DNA of 64,000 nucleotides, from positions 14,545,070-14,609,069 of the forward strand of contig CM067372.1 in the NCBI GenBank assembly GCA_034401795.1, read 5' to 3'. A program made the translations under genes and the position numbers. Numbering within the stretch: position 1 is the first letter of the stretch; the number at the start of each line of letters is the position of its first letter. Below the pieces are notes generated by a model. It was not told where the DNA came from and searched no databases. It saw nothing but the letters and a program-made list of their open reading frames with translations. This document shows, piece by piece, positions 11,011-26,689 of the stretch. Origin of the DNA: Chaetoderma sp. LZ-2023a (taxonomy: Eukaryota; Mollusca; Caudofoveata; Chaetodermatida; Chaetodermatidae).

Positions 11011-14000
11011 TACAGTAATGAGTGCATGATACCTCCTTATGAACAACACAGTAATGAGTGTATGATAACTATTTATGTTCAACACAGTAATGAGTGTATG
11101 ATAACTCTTTATGAACAATAAAGTAATGAGTGTATGAAAACTCTTTATGAACAATACAGTAATGTGTGTATGATAACTCTTTATGAACAATACAGTAATG
11201 AGTGTACAATAGCTCTTTATGAACAACACAGTAACGAGTGTACGATAACTCTTTATGAACAATACAGTGATGAGTGTATGCTAAATCTTTATGTAAAATA
11301 CGGTAATGAGTGTATGATACCACTTTATTAACAACACAGTAATGAGTCTATGATAACTCTTTATGACCAATACGATAATGAATGCTTGATAATGTATCTA
11401 ACTGAAGAATACGGTAGTGAGTGTATGATAACTCTTTATGAACAATACAGCAATGAGTGTATGATAACTCTTTATGAACAACACAGTAATGAGTGTATGA
11501 TAACTCTTTATGAACAATACAGTAATGAGTGTACGATAACTCTTTATGAACAATACAGTAATGAGTGTATGATAACTCTTCATGAACAACACAGTAATGA
11601 GTGTATGGTACCTCTTTCTGGACAATTCGGAAATGAGTATAACACTTTATGAACAATACGGTAATGAGTGTATGAAAACTAATGGAGAATACTGTAATGA
11701 GTGTATGATAACTCTTTATGAACAATACAGTAATGAGTACAGTACAGTAATGAGTGTATGATAACTCTTTATGAACAACACAGTAATGAGTGTATGATAA
11801 CACTTTATGAACAATACAGTAATGAGTGTATGGTACCTCTTTCTGGACAATTCGGAAATGAGTATAACACTTTATGAACAATACGGTAATGAGTGTATGA
11901 TAACTAATGGAGAATACTGTAATGAGTGTATGATAACTCTTTATGAACAATACGGTAATGAGTACAATACAGTAATGAGTGTATGATAACTCTTTATGAA
12001 CAATACAGCAATGAGTGTATGATAGCTCTTTATGAACAATACAGTAATGGCTGTATGATAACTCTTTACGAACAACACAGTATTGAGTGTATGATAACGC
12101 TTTATGAACAATACAGTAATGAGTGCATGATAACTCTTTATGAACAACACAGTAATGAGTGTATGATAACTCTTTATGAACAATACAGTAATGAGTGTAC
12201 GATAACTCTTTATGAACAATACGGTAATGAGTATAATACAGCAATGAGTGTATGATACTCTTTATGAACAACACAGTAATGAGTATATGATAACTCATTA
12301 TGAACAATACAGTAATGACTGTATGATAACTCTTTATGAACAATACAGTAATGAGTGCATGATAACTCTTTATGAACAACACAGTAATGAGTGTATGATA
12401 ACTCTTTATGAACAACACAGTAATGAGTGTATGATAACTAATGGAGAATACTGTAATGAGTGTATGATAACTCTTTATGAACAATATAGTAATGAGTACA
12501 ATACAGTAATGAGTGTATGATAACTCTTTATGAACAACACAGTAATGAGTGTATGATAACTCTTTATGAACAACACAGTAATGAGTGTATGGTACCTCTT
12601 TCTGGACAATTCGGAAATGAGTATAACACTTTATGAACAATACGGTAATGAGTGTATGATAACTAATGGAGAATACTGTAATGAGTGTATGATAACTCTT
12701 TATGAACAATACAGTAATGAGTACAACACAGTAATGATTGTATGATACCTCTATGAACAATACAGTAATGAGTGTATGATAACGCTTCATGAACAATACA
12801 GTAATGAGTGCATGATAACTCTTTATGAACAACACAGTGATGAGTGTATGATAACTCTTTATGAACAATACAGTAATGAGTGTACGATAACTCTTTATGA
12901 ACAATACAGTAATGAGTACAATACAGCAATGAGTGTATGAAAACTCTTTATGAACAACACAGTAATGAGTGTATGATAACTCTTTATGAACAATACAGTA
13001 ATGACTGTATGATAACTCTTTATGAACAATACAGTAATGAGTGCATGATACCTCCTTATGAACAACACAGTAATGAGTGTATGATAACTATTTATGTTCA
13101 ACACAGTAATGAGTGTATGATAACTCTTTATGAACAATACAGTAATGAGTGTATGAAAACTCTTTATGAACAATACAGTAATGAGTGTATGATAGCTCTT
13201 TATAACAATACAGTAATGAGTGTAAGATAACTCTTTATGAACAATACAGTAATGAGTGTACAATAGCTCTTTATGAACAGCACAGTACTGAGTGTATGAT
13301 AACTCTTTATGAACAATACAGTGATGAGTGAATGCTAAATCTTTATGAATAATACAGTAATGAGTGTATGATACCACTTTATGAACAACACAGTAATGAG
13401 TCTATGATAACTCTTTATGACCAATACGGTAATGAGTGCTTGATAATGTATCTAACTGGAGAATACGGTAGTGAGTGTATGATAACTCTTTATGAACAAT
13501 ACAGCATTGAGTGTATGATAACTCTTTATGAACAACACAGTAATGAGTGTATGATAACTCTTTATGAACAATGCAGTGATGAGTGTACGATAACTCTTTA
13601 TGAACAATACGGTAATGAGTGTATGATAACTAATGGAGAATACTGTAATGAGTGTATGATAACTCTTTATGAACAATACAGTAATGAGTACAATACAGTA
13701 ATGAGTGTATGATAACTCTTTATGAACAATACAGCAATGAGTGTATGATAACTCTTTATGAACAACACAGTAATGAGTGTATGATAACTCTCTATGAACA
13801 ATACAGTAATGAGTGTACGATAACTCTTCATGAACCATACAGTAATGAGTGTATGATAACTCTTCATGGACAATACGGAAATGAGTGCATGATAACTCTT
13901 TATGAACAATACAGTAATGAGTGTACGATACCTCTTTATGAACAATACAGTAATGAGTGTACGATAACTCTTTATGAACAATACAGTATTGAGTGTATGA

Positions 14001-16794
14001 TAACTCTTTATGAACAACACAGTAATGAGTGTATGGTACCTCTTTCTGGAAAATTCGGAAATGAGTATAACACTTTATGAACAATACGGTAATGAGTGTA
14101 TGATAACTAATGGAGAATACTGTAATGAGTGTATGATAACTCTTTATGAACAATATAGTAATGAGTACAATACAGTAATGAGTGTATGATAACTCTTTAT
14201 GAACAACACAGTAATGAGTGTATGATAACTCTTTAGGAACAACACAGTAATGAGTGTATGGTACCTCTTTCTGGACAATTCGGAAATGAGTATAACACTG
14301 TATGAACAATACGGTAATGAGTGTATGATAGCTAATGGAGAATACTGTAATGAGTGTATGATAACTCTTTATGAACAATACAGTAATGAGTACAATACAG
14401 TAATGAGTGTATGATAACTCTTTATGAACAATACAGCAATGAGTGTATGATAACACTTTATGAACAACACAGTAATGAGTGTATGATAAGTCTTTATGAA
14501 CAATACAGTAATGAGTGTACGATACCTCTTTATGAACAATACAGTAATGAGTGTACGATAACTCTTTATGAACAATACAGTAATGAGTGTATGATAACTC
14601 TTTGTGAACAATAGAGTAATGAGTGTATGATAACTCTTTATGAACAACACAGAAATGAGTGTATGATAACTCTTTATGAACAACACAGTAATGAGTGTAT
14701 GATAACTCTTTATGAACAATACAGTAATGAGTGTACGATAACTCTTTATGAACAATACAGTAATGAGTGTATGATAACTCTTTATGACCAACACAGAAAT
14801 GAGTGTATGGTACCTCTTTCTGGACAATTCGGAAATGAGTATAACACTTTATGAACAATACGGTAATGACTGTATGATAACTCTTTATGAACATAACAGT
14901 AATGGGTGCATGATATCTCTTTATGAACAACACAGTAATGATTGTATGATAACTCTTTATGAACAATACAGTGATGAGTGTACGATAACTCTTTATGAAC
15001 AATACAGTGATGAGTGTACGATAACTCTTTATGAACAATACAGTGATGAGTGAATGCTAAATCTTTATGAATAATACAGTAATGAGTGTATGATACCACT
15101 TTATGAACAACACAGTAATGAGTCTATGATAACTCTTTATGACCAATACGATAATGAGTGCTTGATAATGTATCTAACTGGAGAATACGGTAGTGAGTGT
15201 ATGATAACTCTTTATGAACAATACAGCATTGAGTGTCTGATAACTCTTTATGAACAACACAGTAATGAGTGTATGATAACTCTTTATGAACAATGCAGTG
15301 ATGAGTGTACGATAACTCTTTATGAACAATACAGTAATGAGTGTATGATAACTCTTTATGAACAACACAGTAATGAGTGTATGGTACCTCTTTCTGGACA
15401 ATTCGGAAATGAGTATAACACTTTATGAACAATACGGTCATGAGTGTATGATAACTAATGGAGAATACTGTAATGAGTGTATGATAACTCTTTATGAACA
15501 ATACAGTAATGAGTACAATACAGTAATGAGTGTATGATAACTCTTTATGAACAATACAGCAATGAGTGTATGATAACTCTTTATGAACAACACAGTAATG
15601 AGTGTATGATAACTCTTTATGAACAATACAGTAATGAGTGTACGATAACTCTTCATGAACCATACAGTAATGAGTGTATGATAACTCTTCATGGACAATA
15701 CGGAAATGAGTGCATGATAACTCTTTATGAACAATACAGTAATGAGTGTACGATACCTCTTTATGAACAATACAGTAATGAATGTACGATAACTCTTTAT
15801 GAACAATACAGTATTGAGTGTATGATAACTCTTTATGAACAACACAGTAATGAGTGTATGGTACCTCTTTCTGGACAATTCGGAAATGAGTATAACACTT
15901 TATGAACAATACGGTAATGAGTGTATGATAACTAATGGAGAATACTGTAATGAGTGTATGATAACTCTTTATGAACAATATAGTAATGAGTACAATACAG
16001 TAATGAGTGTATGATAACTCTTTATGAACAACACAGTAATGAGTGTATGATAACTCTTTATGAACAACACAGTAATGAGTGTATGGTACCTCTTTCTGGA
16101 CAATTCGGAAATGAGTATAACACTTTATGAACAATACGGTAATGAGTGTATGATAGCTAATGGAGAATACTGTAATGAGTGTATGATAACTCTTTATGAA
16201 CAATACAGTAATGAGTACAATACAGTAATGAGTGTATGATAACTCTTTATGAACAATACAGCAATGAGTGTATGATAACACTTTATGAACAACACAGTAA
16301 TGAGTGTATGATAAGTCTTTATGAACAATACAGTAATGAGTGTACGATACCTCTTTATGAACAATACAGTAATGAGTGTACGATAACTCTTTATGAACAA
16401 CACAGTAATGAGTGTATGATAACTCTTTATGAACAATACAGTAATGAGTGTACGATAACTCTTTATGAACAATACAGTAATGAGTGTATGATAACTCTTT
16501 ATGACCAACACAGAAATGAGTGTATGGTACCTCTTTCTGGACAATTCGGAAATGAGTATAACACTTTATGAACAATACGGTAATGACTGTATGATAACTC
16601 TTTATGAACAATACAGTAATGGGTGCATGATATCTCTTTATGAACAACACAGTAATGATTGTATGATAACTCTTTATGAACAATACAGTGATGAGTGTAC
16701 GATAACTCTTTATGAACAATACAGTGATGAGTGTACGATAACTCTTTATGAACAATACAGTAATGAGTGTATGATAACTCTTTGTGAACAATAG

Positions 16795-19700
16795 AGTAAT
16801 GAGTGCTTGATAATGTATCTAACTTGAGAATACGGTAGTGAGTGTATGATAACTCTTTATGAACAATACAGCAATGAGTATATGATAACTCTTTATGAAC
16901 AACACAGTAATGAGTGTATGATAACTCTTTATGAACAATACAGTGATGAGTGTACGATAACTCTTTATGAACAATACAGTAATGAGTGTATGATAACTCT
17001 TTGTGAACAATAGAGTAATGAGTGTATGATAACTCTTTATGAACAACACAGAAATGAGTGTATGATAACTCTTTATGAACAACACAGTAATGAGTGTATG
17101 ATAACTCTTTATGAACAATACAGTAATGAGTGCATGATAACTCTTTATGAACAATACAGTAATGAGTGTACGATACCTCTTTATGAACAATACAGTAATG
17201 AGTGTACGATAACTCTTTATGAACAATACAGTAATGAGTGTATGATAACTCTTTATGATCAACACAGTAATGAGTGTATGATAACTCTTTATGGACAATA
17301 CGGAAATGAGTGCATGATAAGTCTTTATGAACAACACAGTAATGAGTGCATGATAACTCTTTATGAACAACACAGTAATGAGTGTATGGTACCTCTTTCT
17401 GGACAATTCGGAAATGAATATAACACTTTATGAACAATACGGTAATGAGTGTATGATAACTAATTGAAAATACTGTAATGAGTGTATGATAACTCTTTAT
17501 GAACAATACAGTAATGAGTACAACACAGTAATGAGTGTATGATACCTCTTTGAACAATACAGTAATGAGTGTATGATAACGCTTCATGAACAATACAGTA
17601 ATGAGTGCATGATAACTCTTTATGAACAACACAGTGATGAGTGTATGATAACTATTTATGAACAATACAGTAATGAGTGTACGATAACTCTTTATGAACA
17701 ATACAGTAATGAGTACAATACAGCAATGAGTGTATGAAAACTCTTTATGAACAACACAGTAATGAGTGTATGATAACTCTTTATGAACAATACAGTAATG
17801 ACTGCATGATAACTCTTTATGAACAATACAGTAATGAGTGCATGATAACTCTTTATGAACAACACAGTAATGAGTGTATGATAACTCTTTATGAACAATA
17901 CAGTTATGAGTGTATGATAACTCTTTATGAACAATACAGTAATGAGTGCATGATAACTCATTATGAACAACACAGTAATGAGTGTATGATAACTCTTTTT
18001 TAACAATACAGTAATGAGTACAATACAGTAATGAATGTATGATAACTCTTTATGAACAAAACTGTAATGAGTGTATGATAACTCATTATGAACAATACAG
18101 TAATGATTGTATGATAACTCTTTATGAACAATACAGTAATGAGTGTATGATAACTCTTTGTGAACAATAGAGTAATGAGTGTATGATAACTCTTTATGAA
18201 CAACACAGAAATGAGTGTATGATAACTCTTTAGGAACAACACAGTAATTGGTGTACGATAACTCTTTATGAACAATACAGTAATGAGTGTACGATAACTC
18301 GTTATGAACAATACAGTAATGAGTGTATGATAACCTTTTATGGACAATACGGAAATGAGTGCATGGTAAGTCTTTATGAACAACACAGTAATGAATGTAT
18401 GATAACTCTTTATGAATAATACAGTAATGAGCGCATGATAACTCTTTATGAACAATACAGTAATGAGTGTATGATAACTCTTTATGATCAACACAGTAAT
18501 GAGTGTATGATAACTCTTTATGAACAGTACAGTAATGAGTGTATGATAACTCTTTATGAACAACACAGTGATGAGTGTATGATAACTCTTTATGAACAAC
18601 ACATTAATGAGTGTACGATAGCTCTTCATGAACAATACAGTAATAAGTGTACGATAACTCTTCATGGACAATACAGTAATGAGTGTATGATAACTCTTCA
18701 TGGACAATACGGAAATGAGTGCATGATAACTCTTTATGAACAATACAGTAATGAGTGTACGATACCTCTTTATGAACAATACAGTAATGAATGTACGATA
18801 ACTCTTTATGAACAATACAGTATTGAGTGTATGATAACTCTTTATGAACAACACAGTAATGAGTGTATGGTACCTCTTTCTGGACAATTCGGAAATGAGT
18901 ATAACACTTTATGAACAATACGGTAATGAGTGTATGATAACTAATGGAGAATACTGTAATGAGTGTATGATAACTCTTTATGAACAATACAGTAATGAGT
19001 ACAATACAGTAATGAGTGTATGATAACTCTTTATGAACAATACAGCAATGAGTGTATGATAACTCTTTATGAACAACACAGTAATGAGTGTATGATAACT
19101 CTTTATGAACAATACAGTGATGAGTGTACGATAACTCTTTATGAACAATACAGTAATGAGTGTATGATAACTCTTTGTGAACAATAGAGTAATGAGTGTA
19201 TGATAACTCTTTATGAACAACACAGAAATGAGTGTATGATAACTCTTTATGAACAACACAGTAATGAGTGTATGATAACTCTTTATGAACAATACAGTAA
19301 TGAGTGCATGATAACTCTTTATGAACAATACAGTAATGAGTGTACGATACCTCTTTATGAACAATACAGTAATGAGTGTACGATAACTCTTTATGAACAA
19401 TACAGTAATGAGTGTATGATAACTCTTTATGATCAACACAGTAATGAGTGTATGATAACTCTTTATGGACAATACGGAAATGAGTGCATGATAAGTCTTT
19501 ATGAACAACACAGTAATGAGTGCATGATAACTCTTTATGAACAACACAGTAATGAGTGTATGGTACCTCTTTCTGGACAATTCGGAAATGAATATAACAC
19601 TTTATGAACAATACGGTAATGAGTGTATGATAACTAATTGAAAATACTGTAATGAGTGTATGATAACTCTTTATGAACAATACAGTAATGAGTACAACAC

Positions 19701-22700
19701 AGTAATGAGTGTATGATACCTCTTTGAACAATACAGTAATGAGTGTATGATAACGCTTCATGAACAATACAGTAATGAGTGCATGATAACTCTTTATGAA
19801 CAACACAGTGATGAGTGTATGATAACTATTTATGAACAATACAGTAATGAGTGTACGATAACTCTTTATGAACAATACAGTAATGAGTACAATACAGCAA
19901 TGAGTGTATGAAAACTCTTTATGAACAACACAGTAATGAGTGTATGATAACTCTTTATGAACAATACAGTAATGAGTGCATGATAACTCTTTATGAACAA
20001 TACAGTAATGAGTGCATGATAACTCTTTATGAACAACACAGTAATGAGTGTATGATAACTCTTTATGAACAATACAGTTATGAGTGTATGATAACTCTTT
20101 ATGAACAATACAGTAATGAGTGCATGATAACTCATTATGAACAACACAGTAATGAGTGTATGATAACTCTTTTTTAACAATACAGTAATGAGTACAATAC
20201 AGTAATGAATGTATGATAACTCTTTATGAACAAAACTGTAATGAGTGTATGATAACTCTTTATGAACAATACAGTAATGACTGTATGATAACTCTTTATG
20301 AACAATACAGTAATGAGTGTATGATAACTCTTTGTGAACAATAGAGTAATGAGTGTATGATAACTCTTTATGAACAACACAGAAATGAGTGTATGATAAC
20401 TCTTTAGGAACAACACAGTAATTGGTGTACGATAACTCTTTATGAACAATACAGTAATGAGTGTACGATAACTCGTTATGAACAATACAGTAATGAGTGT
20501 ATGATAACCTTTTATGGACAATACGGAAATGAGTGCATGGTAAGTCTTTATGAACAACACAGTAATGAATGTATGATAACTCTTTATGAATAATACAGTA
20601 ATGAGCGCATGATAACTCTTTATGAACAATACAGTAATGAGTGTATGATAACTCTTTATGATCAACACAGTAATGAGTGTATGATAACTCTTTATGAACA
20701 GTACAGTAATGAGTGTATGATAACTCTTTATGAACAACACAGTGATGAGTGTATGATAACTCTTTATGAACAACACATTAATGAGTGTACGATAGCTCTT
20801 CATGAACAATACAGTAATAAGTGTACGATAACTCTTTATGAACAATACAGTAATGAGTGTATGATAACTCTTTGTGAACAATACAGTAATGGGTGTATGA
20901 TAACTCTTTATGGACAATACGGAAATGAGTACATGATAACCCTTTATGAACAACACAGCAATGAGTGTATGATAACTCTTTATGAACAATACAGTAATGA
21001 GTGTATGATAACTCTTTATGGACAATACGGAAATGAGTGCATGATAAGTCTTTATGAACAACACAGTAATGAGTGCATGATAACTCTTTATGAACAACAC
21101 AGTAATGAGTGTATGGTACCTCTTTCTGGACAATTCGGAAATGAATATAACACTTTATGAACAATACGGTAATGAGTGTATGATAACTAATTGAAAATAC
21201 TGTAATGAGTGTATGATAACTCTTTATGAACAATACAGTAATGAGTACAACACAGTAATGAGTGTATGATACCTCTTTGAACAATACAGTAATGAGTGTA
21301 TGATAACGCTTCATGAACAATACAGTAATGAGTGCATGATAACTCTTTATGAACAACACAGTGATGAGTGTATGATAACTATTTATGAACAATACAGTAA
21401 TGAGTGTACGATAACTCTTTATGAACAATACAGTAATGAGTACAATACAGCAATGAGTGTATGAAAACTCTTTATGAACAACACAGTAATGAGTGTATGA
21501 TAACTCTTTATGAACAATACAGTAATGACTGCATGATAACTCTTTATGAACAATACAGTAATGAGTGCATGATAACTCTTTATGAACAACACAGTAATGA
21601 GTGTATGATAACTCTTTATGAACAATACAGTTATGAGTGTATGATAACTCTTTATGAACAATACAGTAATGAGTGCATGATAACTCATTATGAACAACAC
21701 AGTAATGAGTGTATGATAACTCTTTTTTAACAATACAGTAATGAGTACAATACAGTAATGAATGTATGATAACTCTTTATGAACAAAACTGTAATGAGTG
21801 TATGATAACTCATTATGAACAATACAGTAATGATTGTATGATAACTCTTTATGAACAATACAGTAATGAGTGTATGATAACTCTTTGTGAACAATAGAGT
21901 AATGAGTGTATGATAACTCTTTATGAACAACACAGAAATGAGTGTATGATAACTCTTTAGGAACAACACAGTAATTGGTGTACGATAACTCTTTATGAAC
22001 AATACAGTAATGAGTGTACGATAACTCGTTATGAACAATACAGTAATGAGTGTATGATAACCTTTTATGGACAATACGGAAATGAGTGCATGGTAAGTCT
22101 TTATGAACAACACAGTAATGAATGTATGATAACTCTTTATGAATAATACAGTAATGAGCGCATGATAACTCTTTATGAACAATACAGTAATGAGTGTATG
22201 ATAACTCTTTATGATCAACACAGTAATGAGTGTATGATAACTCTTTATGAACAGTACAGTAATGAGTGTATGATAACTCTTTATGAACAACACAGTGATG
22301 AGTGTATGATAACTCTTTATGAACAACACATTAATGAGTGTACGATAGCTCTTCATGAACAATACAGTAATAAGTGTACGATAACTCTTTATGAACAACA
22401 AAGTAATGAGTGTATGATAACTCCTTATGAACAATACAGTAATGGGTGTATGATAACTCTTTATGGACAATACGGAAATGAGTACATGATAACCCTTTAT
22501 GAACAACACAGCAATGAGTGTATGATAACTCTTTATGAACAATACAGTAACGAGTGTATGATAACTCATTATGAACAATACAGTAATGAGTGTATGATAA
22601 CTCTTTATGGACAATACGGAAATGAGTATAACACTTTATGAACAATACGGTCATGAGTGTATGATAACTAATGGAGAATACTGTAATGAGTGTATGATAA

Positions 22701-25700
22701 CTCTTTATGAACAATACAGTAATGAGTACAATACAGTAATGAGTGTATGATAACTCTTTATGAACAATACAGCAATGAGTGTATGATAACTCTTTATGAA
22801 CAATACAGTAATGAGTGTATGATAACTCTTTATGAACAACACAGTAATGAGTGTATGGTACCTCTTTTCTGGACAATTCGGAAATGAGTATAACACTTTA
22901 TGAACAATACGGTCATGAGTGTATGATAACTAATGGAGAATACTGTAATGAGTGTATGATAACTCTTTATGAACAATACAGTAATGAGTACAATACAGTA
23001 ATGAGTGTATGATAACTCTTTATGAACAATGCAGCAATGAGTGTATGATAACTCTTTATGAACAACACAGTAATGAGTGTATGATAACTCTTTTTGAACA
23101 ATACAGTAATGAGTGTACGATAACTCTTCATGAATCATACAGTAATGAGTGTATGATAACTCTTCATGGACAATACGGAAATGAGTGCATGATAACTCTT
23201 TATGAACAATACAGTAATGAGTGTACGATACCTCTTTATGAACAATACAGTAATGAGTGTACGATAACTCTTTATGAACAATTACAGTGTTGAGTGTATG
23301 ATAACTCTTTATGAACAACACAGTAATGAGTGTATGGTACCTCTTTCTGGACAATTCGGAAATGAGTATAACACTTTATGAACAAACCGGTAATGAGTGT
23401 ATGATAACTCTTTATGAACAATACAGTAATGAGTGTATGATAACTCTTTATCAACAATATAGTAATGAGTACAATACAGTAATGAGTGTATGATAACTCT
23501 TTATGAACAATACAGTGATGAGTGTATGATAACTCTTTATGAACAATACAGTGATGAGTGTACGCTAACTCTTTATGAACAATACAGTAATGAGTGTATG
23601 ATAACTCTTTGTGAACAATAGAGTAATGAGTGCTTGATAATGTATCTAACTGGAGAATACGGTAGTGAGTGTATGATAACTCTTTATGAACAATACAGCA
23701 ATGAGTATATGATAACTCTTTATGGACAATACGGAAATGAGTGCATGATAAGTCTTTATGAACAACACAGTAATGAGTGCATGATAACTCTTTATGAACA
23801 ACACAGTAATGAGTGTATGGTACCTCTTTCTGGACAATTCGGAAATGAATATAACACTTTATGAACAATACGGTAATGAGTGTATGATAACTAATGGAAA
23901 ATACTGTAATGAGTGTATGATAACTCTTTATGAACAATACAGTAATGAGTACAACACAGTAATGAGTGTATGATACCTCTTTGAACAATACAGTAATGAG
24001 TGTATGATAACGCTTCATGAACAATACAGTAATGAGTGCATGATAACTCTTTATGAACAACACAGTGATGAGTGTATGATAACTATTTATGAACAATACA
24101 GTAATGAGTGTACGATAACTCTTTATGAACAATACAGTAATGAGTACAATACAGCAATGAGTGTATGAAAACTCTTTATGAACAACACAGTAATGAGTGT
24201 ATGATAACTCTTTATGAACAATACAGTAATGACTGTATGATAACTCTTTATGAACAATACAGTAATGAGTGCATGATAACTCTTTATGAACAACACAGTA
24301 ATGAGTGTATGATAACTCTTTATGAACAATACAGTTATGAGTGTATGATAACTCTTTATGAACAATACAGTAATGAGTGCATGATAACTCATTATGAACA
24401 ACACAGTAATGAGTGTATGATAACTCTTTTTTAACAATACAGTAATGAGTACAATACAGTAATGAATGTATGATAACTCTTTATGAACAAAACTGTAATG
24501 AGTGTATGATAACTCTTTATGAACAATACAGTAATGACTGTATGATAACTCTTTATGAACAATACAGTAATGAGTGTATGATAACTCTTTGTGAACAATA
24601 GAGTAATGAGTGTATGATAACTCTTTATGAACAACACAGAAATGAGTGTATGATAACTCTTTAGGAACAACACAGTAATTGGTGTACGATAACTCTTTAT
24701 GAACAATACAGTAATGAGTGTACGATAACTCGTTATGAACAATACAGTAATGAGTGTATGATAACCTTTTATGGACACTACGGAAATGAGTGCATGGTAA
24801 GTCTTTATGAACAACACAGTAATGAATGTATGATAACTCTTTATGATCAACACAGTAATGAGTGTATGATAACTCTTTATGAACAGTACAGTAATGAGTG
24901 TATGATAACTCTTTATGAACAACACAGTGATGAGTGTATGATAACTCTTTATGAACAACACATTAATGAGTGTACGATAGCTCTTCATGAACAATACAGT
25001 AATAAGTGTACGATAACTCTTTATGAACAACAAAGTAATGAGTGTATGATAACTCCTTATGAACAATACAGTAATGGGTGTATGATAACTCTTTATGGAC
25101 AATACGGAAATGAGTACATGATAACCCTTTATGAACAACACAGCAATGAGTGTATGATAACTCTTTATGAACAATACAGTAATGAGTGTATGATAACTCT
25201 TTATGGACAATACGGAAATGAGTATAACACTTTATGAACAATACGGTCATGAGTGTATGATAACTAATGGAGAATACTGTAATGAGTGTATGATAACTCT
25301 TTATGAACAATACAGTAATGAGTACAATACAGTAATGAGTGTATGATAACTCTTTATGAACAATACAGCAATGAGTGTATGATAACTCTTTATGAACAAT
25401 ACAGTAATGAGTGTATGATAACTCTTTATGAACAACACAGTAATGAGTGTATGGTACCTCTTTTCTGGACAATTCGGAAATGAGTATAACACTTTATGAA
25501 CAATACGGTCATGAGTGTATGATAACTAATGGAGAATACTGTAATGAGTGTATGATAACTCTTTATGAACAATACAGTAATGAGTACAATACAGTAATGA
25601 GTGTATGATAACTCTTTATGAACAATGCAGCAATGAGTGTATGATAACTCTTTATGAACAACACAGTAATGAGTGTATGATAACTCTTTTTGAACAATAC

Positions 25701-26189
25701 AGTAATGAGTGTACGATAACTCTTCATGAATCATACAGTAATGAGTGTATGATAACTCTTCATGGACAATACGGAAATGAGTGCATGATAACTCTTTATG
25801 AACAATACAGTAATGAGTGTACGATACCTCTTTATGAACAATACAGTAATGAGTGTACGATAACTCTTTATGAACAATACAGTGTTGAGTGTATGATAAC
25901 TCTTTATGAACAACACAGTAATGAGTGTATGGTACCTCTTTCTGGACAATTCGGAAATGAGTATAACACTTTATGAACAAACCGGTAATGAGTGTATGAT
26001 AACTAATGGAGAATACTGTAATGAGTGTATGATAACTCTTTATCAACAATATAGTAATGAGTACAATACAGTAATGAGTGTATGATAACTCTTTATGAAC
26101 AATACAGTGATGAGTGTACGATAACTCTTTATGAACAATACAGTGATGAGTGTACGATAACTCTTTATGAACAATACAGTAATGAGTGT
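16795..26189. repeat. Kilobase-scale tandem duplications in the 36-bp satellite
   Basis: A diagnostic variant (CTCTTTTTTAACAATACAG) occurs with its TAAC at 18001, 20175, 21728 and 24432, spacings of 2174, 1553 and 2704 bp. Flanking monomers repeat in the same order over more than a kilobase. Other markers (GAGTGCTTGATAATG at about 5436, 7128, 8932, 11383, 13436, 15158, 16802 and 23629) show a looser period near 1.7-2.4 kb in the left part. The array therefore has higher-order repeats of variable length rather than one fixed unit. Confidence 0.8.
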
Positions 26190-26689
26190 NNNNNNNNNNN
26201 NNNNNNNNNNNNNNNNNNNNNNNNNNNNNNNNNNNNNNNNNNNNNNNNNNNNNNNNNNNNNNNNNNNNNNNNNNNNNNNNNNNNNNNNNNNNNNNNNNNN
26301 NNNNNNNNNNNNNNNNNNNNNNNNNNNNNNNNNNNNNNNNNNNNNNNNNNNNNNNNNNNNNNNNNNNNNNNNNNNNNNNNNNNNNNNNNNNNNNNNNNNN
26401 NNNNNNNNNNNNNNNNNNNNNNNNNNNNNNNNNNNNNNNNNNNNNNNNNNNNNNNNNNNNNNNNNNNNNNNNNNNNNNNNNNNNNNNNNNNNNNNNNNNN
26501 NNNNNNNNNNNNNNNNNNNNNNNNNNNNNNNNNNNNNNNNNNNNNNNNNNNNNNNNNNNNNNNNNNNNNNNNNNNNNNNNNNNNNNNNNNNNNNNNNNNN
26601 NNNNNNNNNNNNNNNNNNNNNNNNNNNNNNNNNNNNNNNNNNNNNNNNNNNNNNNNNNNNNNNNNNNNNNNNNNNNNNNNNNNNNNNNN
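26190..26689. other. Assembly gap of exactly 500 N
   Basis: A placeholder of unknown bases. The left side is satellite and the right side is unique sequence, so the satellite boundary is missing and the real gap size is not known. Confidence 0.99.

Larger units (their letters stand above)
2710..26189. repeat. 23.5 kb satellite array, 36-bp monomer with higher-order structure
   Basis: The monomer contains TGTATGATAACTCTTTATGA followed by ACAATACAGTAATGAG (36 bp), repeated about 650 times. Because 36 is a multiple of three, three of the six frames stay open through consensus copies: one on the plus strand (12-residue repeat MITLYEQYSNEC) and two on the minus strand (HYCIVHKELSYT and ITVLFIKSYHTL). 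The longest such ORF is 555 codons. Nothing suggests real coding: no conserved start context, no splice sites, many stops in variant monomers, and no preference for synonymous change that I can see. Common variants are CACAGT for TACAGT, TACG for TATG and GGACAATACGG. The array holds shortened monomers (31, 33 and 17 bp) and kilobase-scale duplications, described separately. It runs into an assembly gap, so the true length is unknown. Confidence 0.95.

Noticed and set aside
2528..26100. Dozens of ORFs of 100-555 codons on both strands of the 36-bp satellite
   Set aside because: They follow from a stop-free 36-bp unit and overlap each other in three frames. No start context, splice signals or codon-position bias support any one of them.
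2710..26189. CRISPR-like array (36-bp repeats)
   Set aside because: There are no unique spacers: the repeats abut directly, and the sequence is eukaryotic.
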